In this document: positions 1 through 7,465 of the stretch, piece after piece
Position numbering within the stretch: the stretch's first letter is position 1
Layout of the letters: each line of letters begins with the position of its first letter
Assembly (NCBI GenBank): GCA_958477305.1
Contig: CAUEFI010000027.1
Span: forward strand, 1-22,530
Length of the DNA: 22,530 nucleotides
Origin: HGM12998 sp900756495
GTDB lineage: Bacteria > Bacillota > Clostridia > Oscillospirales > Oscillospiraceae
Direction: 5' to 3'
Notes under the pieces: model-generated
Told to the model about the DNA's origin: nothing
The model's database searches: none
What the model saw: only the letters and a program-made list of their open reading frames with translations
Made by a program: the position numbers and the translations under genes

Positions 1-70
1 CTACGTCCATGCTCATGTGCTCCGCCTTGGCGATGTCCAGAATCTCGTTGATGTAAGTGTGCAGTTTCAT
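1..70 (-). CDS. 5' end of an unknown protein (partial, runs off left edge)
   Basis: The first 23 residues begin MKLHTYINEILDIAKAEHMS. The ATG at 68-70 is preceded on the minus strand by a strong purine-rich ribosome site (AGGAAAGGAAG) about 7 nt upstream, so the start is well supported. The piece is too short to assign a family. It lies downstream, in transcription direction, of the phage structural block and the small toxin locus, so it could be a phage late gene or the first host gene beyond the remnant. Confidence 0.6.
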   Translation of the reverse strand, partial: MKLHTYINEILDIAKAEHMSMDV

Positions 71-121
71 TTGTAAGACTTCCTTTCCTTTTTTGTTTTA
101 TGTGAATGAGGTTGTGCGCAT

Positions 122-163
122 AAAAAGAACCCCCGCTCTGTCTGCTTGACAAAACGGGGGTTC
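122..163 (-). terminator. Rho-independent terminator of the small-toxin mRNA
   Basis: A perfect 9-bp stem (GAACCCCCG 127-135 with CGGGGGTTC 155-163) is followed on the minus strand by TTTTT (122-126). Its loop and right arm contain the -35 box and spacer of the plus-strand antisense promoter, so the two signals are packed on top of each other. Confidence 0.75.
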
Positions 164-174
164 ACAGATATAAT
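146..174 (+). promoter_or_regulatory. Perfect consensus sigma-A promoter for the antisense RNA
   Basis: TTGACA (146-151), a 17-bp spacer and TATAAT (169-174) match the housekeeping consensus exactly. The expected start point is about 181, just before the left arm of the inverted repeat. There is no ribosome site followed by a convincing gene downstream, so the promoter appears to drive a non-coding transcript antisense to the small peptide gene. Confidence 0.85.
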
Positions 175-185
175 GGCCATAGAAG

Positions 186-407
186 GGCGCTGTTGCAAGA
201 CGGTTAGCCCATCCGTATCAACTAACTTTCGTTAGCCGCTCGGTGGCCGCCGGGCGGCTAACACGCTTTTGGGGCTATGTAGAGCATCACCGCAAGCACG
301 GTGATGAAACATACCGCGAAACGCAGGGCTCGCGCCCCACGCCCGTTTCCCATCTGCATCACCTCCCCTCTCAGGGAAGTGGCTAACCGCCATTCTGCAA
401 CAGCGCC
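186..407. repeat. Long-range inverted repeat enclosing the small toxin gene
   Basis: GGCGCTGTTGCA (186-197) pairs with TGCAACAGCGCC (396-407), and CGGTTAGCC (201-209) pairs with GGCTAACCG (381-389), giving 21 bp with a small internal loop. Nested inside, GTTAGCCGC (231-239) pairs with GCGGCTAAC (254-262), and CTAAC/GTTAG (222-226/231-235) forms a tetraloop hairpin. The outer arm ends coincide closely with the predicted 5' ends of both transcripts, so the pairing would sequester the 5' regions of the mRNA in a long-distance fold. Confidence 0.8.
258..353 (-). CDS. Small hydrophobic membrane peptide, putative type I toxin (31 aa)
   Basis: The peptide has a short glycine/arginine-rich basic head (MGNGRGARALR) followed by one membrane-spanning stretch (FAVCFITVLAVMLYIA) and a short PKAC tail. 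A GGGGAGGT ribosome site lies about 8 nt before the ATG at 351-353. Another ATG 6 nt upstream (357-359) is too close to that site, so the downstream start was chosen. The gene has its own promoter (414-442) and terminator (122-163) and lies inside a long inverted repeat, fully covered by a candidate antisense RNA. Size, charge pattern and layout match membrane-acting toxins of type I systems found in Firmicute prophages. I do not recognise the sequence itself as a named family. Confidence 0.65.
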   Translation of the reverse strand: MGNGRGARALRFAVCFITVLAVMLYIAPKAC

Positions 408-413
408 ATGGCT

Positions 414-442
414 ATCATACCATAGACGCCGCGTTTTGTCTA
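414..442 (-). promoter_or_regulatory. Promoter of the small-toxin mRNA
   Basis: On the minus strand TAGACA (437-442), a 17-bp spacer and TATGAT (414-419) give a near-consensus promoter. The predicted start is about 407, exactly at the outer end of the right inverted-repeat arm. Confidence 0.75.
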
Positions 443-448
443 TTTCAC

Positions 449-473
449 GCCGCCCGCAAGGGGCGGCTTTTTT
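449..473 (+). terminator. Rho-independent terminator of the antisense RNA
   Basis: GCCGCCC (449-455), a short loop and GGGCGGC (461-467) are followed by T6 on the plus strand. The T-run overlaps the stop codon of the XkdX-like gene on the other strand. On the minus strand the hairpin lacks a T-run, so it works mainly for plus-strand transcription. Confidence 0.75.
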
Positions 474-606
474 AATATGCCTCGCCCGTGATGAGCGCGT
501 ACTCGGCGGCGGTAATCACGCCGTCTTCAGCCGCCTGCTTCAGCCCGTCCTTTGTGACCTTATTGCGGCGGTAGAGGTTCGCCATCGCTTTTGCCCTTGC
601 GCTCAT
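472..606 (-). CDS. XkdX-family phage protein (44 aa)
   Basis: The 44-residue protein carries the small XkdX-type pattern: a basic helix (NLYRRNKVTKDGLKQAAEDG) followed by VITAAEYALITG. In Firmicute phages such proteins sit at the end of the tail-fibre block; their exact role is not known. The ATG at 604-606 has a GGAGGGATTTAAGA leader. Only 2 nt separate it from the upstream gene, so it is probably translated from the same phage late mRNA. Confidence 0.8.
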   Translation of the reverse strand: MSARAKAMANLYRRNKVTKDGLKQAAEDGVITAAEYALITGEAY

Positions 607-608
607 TC

Positions 609-986
609 TTAAATCCCTCCATACAGCATCTCATATGCGTCTTCCAGGTCCGTAGGCTTGCCCATCTTTACCGTACAGGTACCGTCCACATGGACGGTCA
701 GGTCGCCACGGATGCAGAACTCGGAGTTGTCGAACTCCTCCTGCCGGGTTTCGTAAACAGGTTCGCCATCCTCGTTATGAACCGGATTACCTTCTGTGTC
801 ATATGCCGGAACGGAATCTTCACTTACGATGCTCCAAGGCGTACCATCCTGGAGTAGAGTATTGACAGTGTCGAAATTAGCCTCCAGTGTGATAGCCTTG
901 CTCTCTCGTCCGTCCCACTCTTTGTCGGACATTTTACCCGCAATACTGGCAGGGTACAGGGTTTCATTTACTTTTACATAAATCAT
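609..986 (-). CDS. Phage tail-fibre-associated hypothetical protein (125 aa)
   Basis: The start is set at the ATG at 984-986 (MIYVKVNETLYPASI) because AAAGGAGG lies 8 nt upstream. A longer reading would run back through the 3' end of the fibre gene with no ribosome site. The protein is acidic, with a repeated DTEGNPVHNEDGEPVYE stretch around residue 70. It resembles small proteins often found just after fibre genes in clostridial phages, possibly fibre assembly or fibre-associated proteins. No catalytic motif is visible, and the function is unknown. Confidence 0.75.
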   Translation of the reverse strand: MIYVKVNETLYPASIAGKMSDKEWDGRESKAITLEANFDTVNTLLQDGTPWSIVSEDSVPAYDTEGNPVHNEDGEPVYETRQEEFDNSEFCIRGDLTVHVDGTCTVKMGKPTDLEDAYEMLYGGI

Positions 987-1008
987 TAATGTTGCCTCCT
1001 TTGAGCTG

Positions 1009-2253
1009 TTATGTTGCAAATGATGCGGGCTTTGTTGCGTAACAAATATTTGCGTAATAGCCAAGAGATCCACCAGTTACCCAATAACCATTTTCATATA
1101 CTATGTCGTTGAAACCGGTATTGCTGTTGGTGTTTTCATGCACCTGAACTAATGTTCCACTGCCAATCGTTGTACCGTAACTGATAACAGATCTATGAAC
1201 TGTACTGCTATCTGAGTATCCAGTTTGTACCCCGCATGCAACCCAATAGCCATTTGCATACTTAATTGAGGTGATACCACAGTAACCATAACTACTGTTA
1301 GGTATAAGGCTGCCGTTCGACCAGGTTCCAGTCGGAGTTGATGCCACGTATGATATGGAACCCGAATAGGTACTATTTGCAGATTGAAGGACGCCACCAG
1401 CTATGATGTACCCATTAGCATATTCGATGCAGTTTAAGAAATTGTTTTGATAGCCGTAACCCCATAACCTCACGGTTGTCCAGTATGACTGTGAAGATGA
1501 TATACTCGTACAATATGCAATAGCGGCGTATGTTGTGGAACTTGTGCCATACTTACCCGCTACAACCCAATAACCGTTGGCATAAGTAATATCATTGATT
1601 TCATACCCGTACGAGCCGTTCCATATGGTATTAGTTGTCCAAGAACTAGGAGTCGAAGATGTGCAATAACCTACCTGGCCATACCTGACTGACCCTGTGT
1701 AATAATAGCCTCCACACACCCAAGTACTATTCAAATACTTAACGGAGTTGATTGTACATTTACCAGAATTATTACTGCTTATGGTTATAGTTGTCCAAGT
1801 GGCACTTGGGAGGCTAGCCGCATAGGCGATTTGTGAACGATATATACTGGATGTTTGGTATTCACCTCCAACAACCCAATAACCTTTGGCGTAAGTAATA
1901 CAATTGATGCAGTTGTTACTATAATTGCTGACACCCCACAAAGTCTTCGTTGTCCACGTACCATCAAGACTTGTAGCATATGCAATAGCGGCGTAGTACA
2001 TCGATCCACTTCGGTAGCGTCCACCCACAACCCAATAACCATTGCCATATGCAATGCATGTAATTTCTTGTTCGTAGGAACTACCTGTGCCCCATATGTT
2101 CTTGGTCACATGAGGCGATAAAAATGAAATATCATACCCTGTTCCACCTATCAGTGTTTTGCCGCCTGCAATATCATATTCAGTGGAACTTACTAATGTT
2201 TTACCACCCGTCACCTCATATGCCGTGCCACCTTTGAGTGCTTGTCCGCTCAT
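1009..2253 (-). CDS. Phage tail-fibre tip with seven beta-propeller-like repeats
   Basis: This 414-aa protein starts with short GGKTL..T.YDI repeats (residues ~8-42), then has seven units of about 50 residues. Each carries a core like ITYANGYWVVGG followed by IAYATS and TWTT. Seven such units suggest a seven-bladed beta-propeller, a good fit for a receptor-binding fibre tip. The ATG at 2251-2253 has a GAGGTGAT site and lies 12 nt after the stop of the fibre gene, so the two are co-translated. The DNA is clearly more AT-rich than the capsid genes upstream, which suggests the tip was acquired as a module. The fold is inferred from repeat pattern only. Confidence 0.75.
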   Translation of the reverse strand: MSGQALKGGTAYEVTGGKTLVSSTEYDIAGGKTLIGGTGYDISFLSPHVTKNIWGTGSSYEQEITCIAYGNGYWVVGGRYRSGSMYYAAIAYATSLDGTWTTKTLWGVSNYSNNCINCITYAKGYWVVGGEYQTSSIYRSQIAYAASLPSATWTTITISSNNSGKCTINSVKYLNSTWVCGGYYYTGSVRYGQVGYCTSSTPSSWTTNTIWNGSYGYEINDITYANGYWVVAGKYGTSSTTYAAIAYCTSISSSQSYWTTVRLWGYGYQNNFLNCIEYANGYIIAGGVLQSANSTYSGSISYVASTPTGTWSNGSLIPNSSYGYCGITSIKYANGYWVACGVQTGYSDSSTVHRSVISYGTTIGSGTLVQVHENTNSNTGFNDIVYENGYWVTGGSLGYYANICYATKPASFAT

Positions 2254-2265
2254 ATAATCACCTCA

Positions 2266-4047
2266 TTACTCGTACGTCCACGCAATAACACCGTTGGACG
2301 AAGGTGTAGTATCAGACGAGTTTAAAGAAGAAGCACGATATCTCGCAGTGGTATAAGTGGTATCGGTGATAGAGGTATATCCAGTGCCACCATTCGAGAC
2401 TGAAACTGTTCCATTCAGATCTTGAGCCGTAGGCTTTGTCATATTCACAACCTTCCAGAGCGTCCCATCATAAACCATAAGGAGGGGGTACCCAGCGACC
2501 AGCCAACTTGAAGAATATCCAACAGAGTTGGAGCTGCTTAATGAACTAAGCCCACGCTTAATATTCTTTGCGCCAAGGTTGTTTACGTTCAAGGTAGGAC
2601 TAGTTATTGTACTAACCGTATGCGGTATCATTATAAAACTCGCACCAGCCGTTAAAGCCGTTATTCCGGGGACGGTCGCCGTATATGCAGCGCCATCGCC
2701 TTCCGTGGTGACGATAGGCAGACCCAGTTTATCCACATACTGCTTCGGCGCTGCCTGCAAATCCTCCGCTGGGTCTCCGCTCAGGGTCAATGGGCCGGTC
2801 ATCGTCCCGCCTGAAATGGGCAGCGCCCCCACTTCAGCCGCGGTATAACCGGGCTTCTGAGCGTCCGTCAGCTTTCCGCTGCCGTCCAACTCCGCCACGC
2901 CGCCTGCCGCGCCTTTCTGGCTGGCCGGGATCGCCCCCACCTGCTGGGCCGTGTAGTCCCCGCTCTGGGGGAGCACCGCGCCTGTGCGCCCGTTGAAGGA
3001 GGATACGCCGCCCCCGGCCGCGTCCTGGGCGCGGTCGCTCCAGTATTTGGCGTTGTTGGTATTCTCCCCTTCCCGTACTCCGGTTCCGCCCTCCGCCCAG
3101 CTCTGGGCCAGCGCCGCCTGCGCCTGCGCCTCTCCCTTGGCCCCCAGCGCCTGAGAGGCGTTGCTCTGGGCGCTCTGGGCGCTGGCGGAAGCTGCGGACG
3201 CGCTCTGTGCCGCAGAAGCGGCGCTGGTCTCCGCGGCCGAGGCCTTCTGGCTGGCGGTGGAGGCAGAGCCCGCCGCAGCCGTCTCGCTGCCCTTGGCAGC
3301 CGTTTCACTGGCCTTCGCGGCCGTCTCGCTGGCCCTGGCCGCCGACGCGCTGGCCGCGCTCTCGGCGTTGTACCCCTCCAGGGCCTCCGTCACCTCCGCC
3401 TTGAAGCGGTCAAGCCCGATGGAGGCCGGGCGGATCGTGGCGGTCACCGTCCTGTTGTTGCCCGTGCCGTCCACCGAGAAGGACAGCTCCGTGGAGTTCT
3501 GGAAGGTGTAGGTGTCGATCAGGCTGGACACGTCGGTGCGGGTCTGGCTCCCGTCCTGGTTGGTGATCACCAGATAGGTGCCGCCGTCCTCCTCCACCAG
3601 CGCCATGGTGGCGGGCACCTTCTCCAGGGCGGTGTCAAAGGTCTGCGCCGTCCCGTCCTTCTTGGTGACCGTAATCACGCCGGTGGTCAAATCCACGCCC
3701 ACCGCCTCCACTAGGTCGTGGGTCTCCTGCCCCACGTAGCTGTTGGTCTCCGCCCTGGTGTACCGGTCGGTCAGCGCGTCGTTGAAGGCGTTCAGGATCG
3801 CCTGCACGTCGCTACCGGGGAAGTCGTCCACCCCCGCCCCGATGTTGGAGGCCCCGCTGCCGCCCCCGGCGCTCCCCGTGCCCGTGATGCCGGGCAGCAG
3901 CACCGTGTTGATGTACTCCTTGAGCCAGATGGCCGCCTGGTCGAACTTCTGCTTCAGCTCCTCCGGGGTCAGCCCTTGCACGTCGTTGGGTTCGTCGTCC
4001 AGCTTCTGGATGACCTCTACGTCCTTGTCAAAGCTTGCGATTGCCAT
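2266..4047 (-). CDS. Phage tail fibre protein (593 aa)
   Basis: The N-terminus (MAIASFDKDVEVIQKLDDEP, residues 1-20) and the following LTPEELKQKFDQAA segment are typical of the attachment end of Firmicute phage fibres. Residues about 225-320 form a long Ala/Ser-rich repeat tract (ASETAAKASETAAKG and similar), a coiled-coil shaft. This is followed by AQSWAEGGTG and NNAKYWSDRA, then SSFNGRTGAVLPQSGDYT, all common in phage fibres. The C-terminal ~150 residues are encoded by AT-richer DNA, like the next gene. A GAGGTG ribosome site precedes the ATG. It lies between the tail accessory gene and the propeller tip and probably forms a trimeric stalk holding that tip. Confidence 0.85.
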   Translation of the reverse strand: MAIASFDKDVEVIQKLDDEPNDVQGLTPEELKQKFDQAAIWLKEYINTVLLPGITGTGSAGGGSGASNIGAGVDDFPGSDVQAILNAFNDALTDRYTRAETNSYVGQETHDLVEAVGVDLTTGVITVTKKDGTAQTFDTALEKVPATMALVEEDGGTYLVITNQDGSQTRTDVSSLIDTYTFQNSTELSFSVDGTGNNRTVTATIRPASIGLDRFKAEVTEALEGYNAESAASASAARASETAAKASETAAKGSETAAAGSASTASQKASAAETSAASAAQSASAASASAQSAQSNASQALGAKGEAQAQAALAQSWAEGGTGVREGENTNNAKYWSDRAQDAAGGGVSSFNGRTGAVLPQSGDYTAQQVGAIPASQKGAAGGVAELDGSGKLTDAQKPGYTAAEVGALPISGGTMTGPLTLSGDPAEDLQAAPKQYVDKLGLPIVTTEGDGAAYTATVPGITALTAGASFIMIPHTVSTITSPTLNVNNLGAKNIKRGLSSLSSSNSVGYSSSWLVAGYPLLMVYDGTLWKVVNMTKPTAQDLNGTVSVSNGGTGYTSITDTTYTTARYRASSLNSSDTTPSSNGVIAWTYE

Positions 4048-4056
4048 AGATGCACC

Positions 4057-5826
4057 TCATTTCACATTGCCTGTGTACCGGACCTGGATATCCACAGACA
4101 GGATCGTCGCCGTCGCCGAGGCGGACAGGCTGTACAGAATCAGCTTGTAATAGGTCGCCTTCTTCACCTTCAGCTTGGAGCGGATGAGCTGCGGCTTGCG
4201 GTTGGTGCCGAAGCTCCAGTGGGCGAAGTTCATGTTCAGGAAGGTGGCCAGACCGGCGGAGACAATCTTGTCCGGGTAGTCCGACTTCACGTTGGACTGG
4301 GCCGTCAGCGTCACAATCGCCTGGCTCTCCGGCTTCATCGCCGTCCATACCGTGGACGAGTATTTCCGCCGCCAGTCCATGTCAAAGTCCATGGACCCGC
4401 TCTCCCAGTATGCGTCGATGTCCTCCAGGTTGTCGTTGCGGTAGCTGCGGGAGAACTCCATCAGCTTCCCGTCCGGCGTGCCGAAGTAGAGCGCCCCCTC
4501 CACCGCCGCCGCCGCGGTCACCGGCAGGTTGTTGTAGTAATACCACGTGTCGTTCCGGTAGTTGTTGACCACGGCTTCCCCGTCATGGAAGATGTAATAC
4601 TCCTGGTTCCACTCGTCGTCCAGGCAGATGCAGTCCTCCAGGGCGAACCGGCCCAGGGTGGCGGCGGCCTTGTCGGAGATCCGCTTGGCGTTGCGCTCGT
4701 CGCGCACCGAGTTGGCCGCCAGGGACCAGGTGTAGACCGAGCGGCCGAAGATGGTCCTGGCGTTGTTGTCCACCAGCCTGGCCTGCCCCGGCGCGGCGTT
4801 GCCGACGGCCCGGTTCAGGGAGGAGACGTAGAACGCGGCGGTCACCGCGTCGTTGAGGGTCAGGGTGGAGTAGGAGCAGGAATAGGCGCTGTCCGGCTTG
4901 AAGATCAGCAGCCGGTCGTAGTGGCGGATCATGGCGGTGATGGGGGTGTTGGCGCTGTCCACCGCCATGACGTTGAACTGGGGGAAATACTCGGCGCTGG
5001 CCCCATTCCCGTCCAGCCCGCTGAAAATCGCCTCGTTGGTGCCGTCCCCGTACAGGAAGACCCGGCTGTCCGACTCGCCGTTGTACAGCTCGGCAAACCT
5101 CATCCCCGTCACCTTGGCCCGGTTCCCCGTCCCCTTCCGCCAGGTGATGGTGACGGTGTTCACCCCCTTGGGCGGCGCGGAGGAGAAGGTCACCGTCCCC
5201 TTGGACAGGTTCGGCGTGTAGGAGACGCCGGTCCCCTCCACAGAGATGACCTCGTCAATCCCGCTCTCCGGCAGCTGAAACACCGTGGCCTCGCCGTCGG
5301 GTGAGAACTCGGCGCGCTTCTTTCCGGTCAGCAGGTTGATGCCCTCCAGCAGCGTCCCGCCTCCGGCGGGGGGCACGGCTGTGGCCACGATGGGGATATA
5401 CCCCTCCACCGCCGCCGGGGCCCCGCTGCCGTCCCAGGCGTAATACTCCGCCCCGGTGAGGATGTACAGCTTGTCCGAGAAGCCGAAGAAGGAGGTGGGG
5501 CCATCGTGGATGGCCCCCTTGTCCGCCGCCGTCCGACTCTCCAGGCTCACGTCCCACAGATGGCCCCCGCAGGCGGCCACCAGATGGAACTCCCCCGCCA
5601 CATAGCCGTTCCACAGCCCCCGCACCGCCTTCCCGCCGGAGAGGGTGGCCAGCAGCCCGTAGCCGGGCCGGATCTGCAGGTGGTTCTCCGCCGTAATCCG
5701 GAAGTTGCGCATCTCCGCGGCCTCGCCCATCTTCATGTGGGTGTCCCCGTCCGGGGACTCGTTCAGGCCCAGCCACTTCTTGATCTGATAGATCTTCGTC
5801 TCGCTGGTGCTGACTATCTGCGCCAT
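4057..5826 (-). CDS. Phage tail accessory / DNA-stabilisation-like protein (589 aa)
   Basis: The start is set at the ATG at 5824-5826 (MAQIVSTSETKIYQIKKWLG), which overlaps the stop of the upstream gene (TGATG) and has a GAGGTG site. A GTG three codons earlier is possible. The protein is rich in beta-strand-like segments (LWNGYVAGEFHLVAACGGHL; YYFGTPDGKL-type repeats). Its place after capsid and neck genes and before the fibre matches the P22 gene 10 position, where a propeller-like tail accessory protein seals packaged DNA. Assignment is by gene order and general character; no diagnostic motif is recognised. Confidence 0.65.
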   Translation of the reverse strand: MAQIVSTSETKIYQIKKWLGLNESPDGDTHMKMGEAAEMRNFRITAENHLQIRPGYGLLATLSGGKAVRGLWNGYVAGEFHLVAACGGHLWDVSLESRTAADKGAIHDGPTSFFGFSDKLYILTGAEYYAWDGSGAPAAVEGYIPIVATAVPPAGGGTLLEGINLLTGKKRAEFSPDGEATVFQLPESGIDEVISVEGTGVSYTPNLSKGTVTFSSAPPKGVNTVTITWRKGTGNRAKVTGMRFAELYNGESDSRVFLYGDGTNEAIFSGLDGNGASAEYFPQFNVMAVDSANTPITAMIRHYDRLLIFKPDSAYSCSYSTLTLNDAVTAAFYVSSLNRAVGNAAPGQARLVDNNARTIFGRSVYTWSLAANSVRDERNAKRISDKAAATLGRFALEDCICLDDEWNQEYYIFHDGEAVVNNYRNDTWYYYNNLPVTAAAAVEGALYFGTPDGKLMEFSRSYRNDNLEDIDAYWESGSMDFDMDWRRKYSSTVWTAMKPESQAIVTLTAQSNVKSDYPDKIVSAGLATFLNMNFAHWSFGTNRKPQLIRSKLKVKKATYYKLILYSLSASATATILSVDIQVRYTGNVK

Positions 5827-6266
5827 CAGTCCCACCTCGCAAACTGCCCGTACTCTATGCCGCCGTAAAGTTCCTGTATGTCCTCCGATGCGGCCGGGAT
5901 TCCCCTGCGGTACTCGGAGAGCAGCTCCGCATACCGCTGATTGAAAAAGGCCGCCACGTCCGGGTTTTCGTCCAGCAGCAGGTGGGCCGCCAGCCCATAG
6001 GGCAGCACCCCCTGGCAGAGCCCGTCGTCCAGCCCGATTTCCGCCTCAAAGTCCGCGATCTCCGGGCAGACGGGCCGTCTGCCCGGCTCCGCCACGGCGT
6101 ACGTATCGGAGGCGGGGAAGCACTCCACCCGCAGGATGTTCAGAATGGGGATGGTGCGGTTCTTGTACTCCCTGGTGTCCGCCGTGTCCGCCGCCCCGGT
6201 GCTCACGTTCACCTCGTCCATCAGGTTCATGGCCTTGTCAAAGACCCACTGTGCCGTTGTCGCCAA
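5826..6266 (-). CDS. Phage neck / head–tail connector-like protein (146 aa)
   Basis: The protein begins (M)ATTAQWVFDKAMNLMDEVNV and contains NRTIPILNILRVECFP, features I associate with small proteins next to capsid genes in clostridial phages. A TTG start at 6264-6266 is chosen because its leader, GGTGGGACTG, is the same as the leader of the next gene; a GTG three codons upstream is the alternative. It follows the major capsid gene and overlaps the next gene by one base (TGATG), implying translational coupling. Position suggests a head-completion or connector role comparable to P22 gp4; this is inference. Confidence 0.6.
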   Translation of the reverse strand: MATTAQWVFDKAMNLMDEVNVSTGAADTADTREYKNRTIPILNILRVECFPASDTYAVAEPGRRPVCPEIADFEAEIGLDDGLCQGVLPYGLAAHLLLDENPDVAAFFNQRYAELLSEYRRGIPAASEDIQELYGGIEYGQFARWD

Positions 6267-6302
6267 CAGTCCCACCGCCTTTCAGAAATAGCGTCTTCAG
6301 CG

Positions 6303-6338
6303 GGCCGGAGCGGGGAAGGAAGGTCCGCCGCTCCGGCC
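6303..6338 (-). other. Strong intergenic hairpin after the major capsid gene
   Basis: GGCCGGAGCGG (6303-6313) pairs perfectly with CCGCTCCGGCC (6328-6338) around a 14-nt loop, 16 nt past the capsid stop codon. There is no T-run, so it is more likely a 3'-end stabiliser or partial attenuator that keeps capsid mRNA abundant compared with the genes after it. Confidence 0.6.
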
Positions 6339-6353
6339 GCTTGCCTGTGCGTC

Positions 6354-7409
6354 TCAGGCCGTCTTCTCCGTGACGGCGGAGGGATATCCGGTGGAGGCGG
6401 CCGCGTAGGCCCTCACTCTCGTGCCGGAGGCCGCCTCCACCGGCGCCGTGTACACCTGGGCGGTGGTACTGTAGCGGGGGTCGGTGCCGTCCAGGGTATA
6501 GCGCAGCACAGCCCCGCTGGTGGTGGAGGCGATGGTGGCCTTGCCGGCGGACACGGTGATGGTGGGCGCGGCCGTCACGGCGGAGGCGGCGGCTGCCACG
6601 TAGATGCCGTCGGCCTTGGCGCCCAGGACAAAGGCGTCGTGGTAGATGCGCCCCTCCAGCAGGTTGCCGCTCAGGCCGGGGGGATCCTTGTGGATCTTGG
6701 CGTCCTGGAGCTTGACAGGGTCTGCGGTGGAGCCCTTCCACTTGACCATGAAATACAGGTCCCCGGGGACATAGCTGTCCGGCACCCGCTTGACGGTCAT
6801 GCCGTCAATCTCGCCCACCACGCCCTTGGCCAGGGCCTTCTCGCCCAGCTTGTCGATGCCGATGAACTGGTCGGAGAGGGCCAGCAGCTTGTAGTAGGTG
6901 TTGGGGATAAAGAGGGTGCGCCCGGCGGCGGGCACCAGCCGGTTGTCCATCTCGGCGCCCGCGTCGAAGATGAGCTCCACAATGGTGTCCTTGGCGGGGG
7001 CGCTGTCCAGGCCCTGGATGATGCCGGCGCCCTGGGCCCACTTGGCAAAGCGGTACTTGTCGATATAGGGCACCACCACCTGCTCGGTCTGGCGGCGCAG
7101 GGCCCGGGCGGCCCCCTTGATGTTCATCTGGTCGGCCTGGTTGCCCTTGTCGATGGTCATGGTGAAGGACTTGTCGTCCCCCATCACCAGCTCCTGCACG
7201 GTGTCGCCCAGCTCCACGGGCTCGCCGTAGCGGTTGGCGCCGGTGCGGCTGTAGTTGTTCAGGGGTACCGTATCCACGGTAAAGACCCGCACGGTCTTGG
7301 CCCCGGAAAAGCTGTAGTCCTTTCCGGTGGCGCTGTCGGTCAGGGACTCCTTGGAAAAGCTCTCCGCCACTTTGGGGGAGAATGCGGCTGCGTAATTCAC
7401 TGCGGACAT
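6354..7409 (-). CDS. Major capsid protein with C-terminal Ig/chitobiase-like domain (351 aa)
   Basis: The start is the ATG at 7407-7409 (MSAVNYAAAFSPKVAESF), which has AAAGGAAG 9 nt upstream. Residues ~1-285 look like a HK97-fold coat protein: an N-terminal arm, DKSFTMTIDKGNQADQMNIKG, PYIDKYRFAKWA and IPNTYYKLLA. Residues ~290-351 form an extra domain (PTITVSAGKATIASTTSGA, LRYTLDGTDPRYS, TRVRAYAA) like the chitobiase C-terminal/Ig-like beta-sandwich used as surface decoration. The gene follows the scaffold gene, as expected for a capsid morphogenesis pair. The family was recognised from gene order and overall pattern. Confidence 0.8.
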   Translation of the reverse strand: MSAVNYAAAFSPKVAESFSKESLTDSATGKDYSFSGAKTVRVFTVDTVPLNNYSRTGANRYGEPVELGDTVQELVMGDDKSFTMTIDKGNQADQMNIKGAARALRRQTEQVVVPYIDKYRFAKWAQGAGIIQGLDSAPAKDTIVELIFDAGAEMDNRLVPAAGRTLFIPNTYYKLLALSDQFIGIDKLGEKALAKGVVGEIDGMTVKRVPDSYVPGDLYFMVKWKGSTADPVKLQDAKIHKDPPGLSGNLLEGRIYHDAFVLGAKADGIYVAAAASAVTAAPTITVSAGKATIASTTSGAVLRYTLDGTDPRYSTTAQVYTAPVEAASGTRVRAYAAASTGYPSAVTEKTA

Positions 7410-7465
7410 GCGTTCATACTTCCTTTCTCTCGTCTCGTCATGTTGATCTGCTCCGGCGCGGGCGT

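Larger units (their letters stand above)
181..473 (+). ncRNA. Candidate antisense RNA (type I antitoxin), about 290 nt
   Basis: The RNA is bounded by the consensus promoter at 146-174 and the hairpin plus T-run terminator at 449-473. It would cover the whole 31-aa peptide gene, its ribosome site and its start, all on the opposite strand. It begins just before one arm of a 21-bp inverted repeat and contains both arms, so it can fold end to end, as the opposing mRNA can. By analogy with TxpA/RatA-type and clostridial type I systems, it would pair with the toxin mRNA and block translation or trigger decay. The boundaries are inferred from signals only. Confidence 0.6.

Noticed and set aside
301..612. 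103-aa plus-strand open frame over the small toxin locus
   Set aside because: No ribosome site, Arg/Pro/Ser-rich antisense composition, and it crosses the plus-strand terminator at 449-473.
3718..5304. 528-aa plus-strand open frame opposite the fibre and tail genes
   Set aside because: His/Val/Arg/Gly-rich shadow frame with no recognisable domain; the minus-strand genes have ribosome sites, coupling and phage-like sequence.
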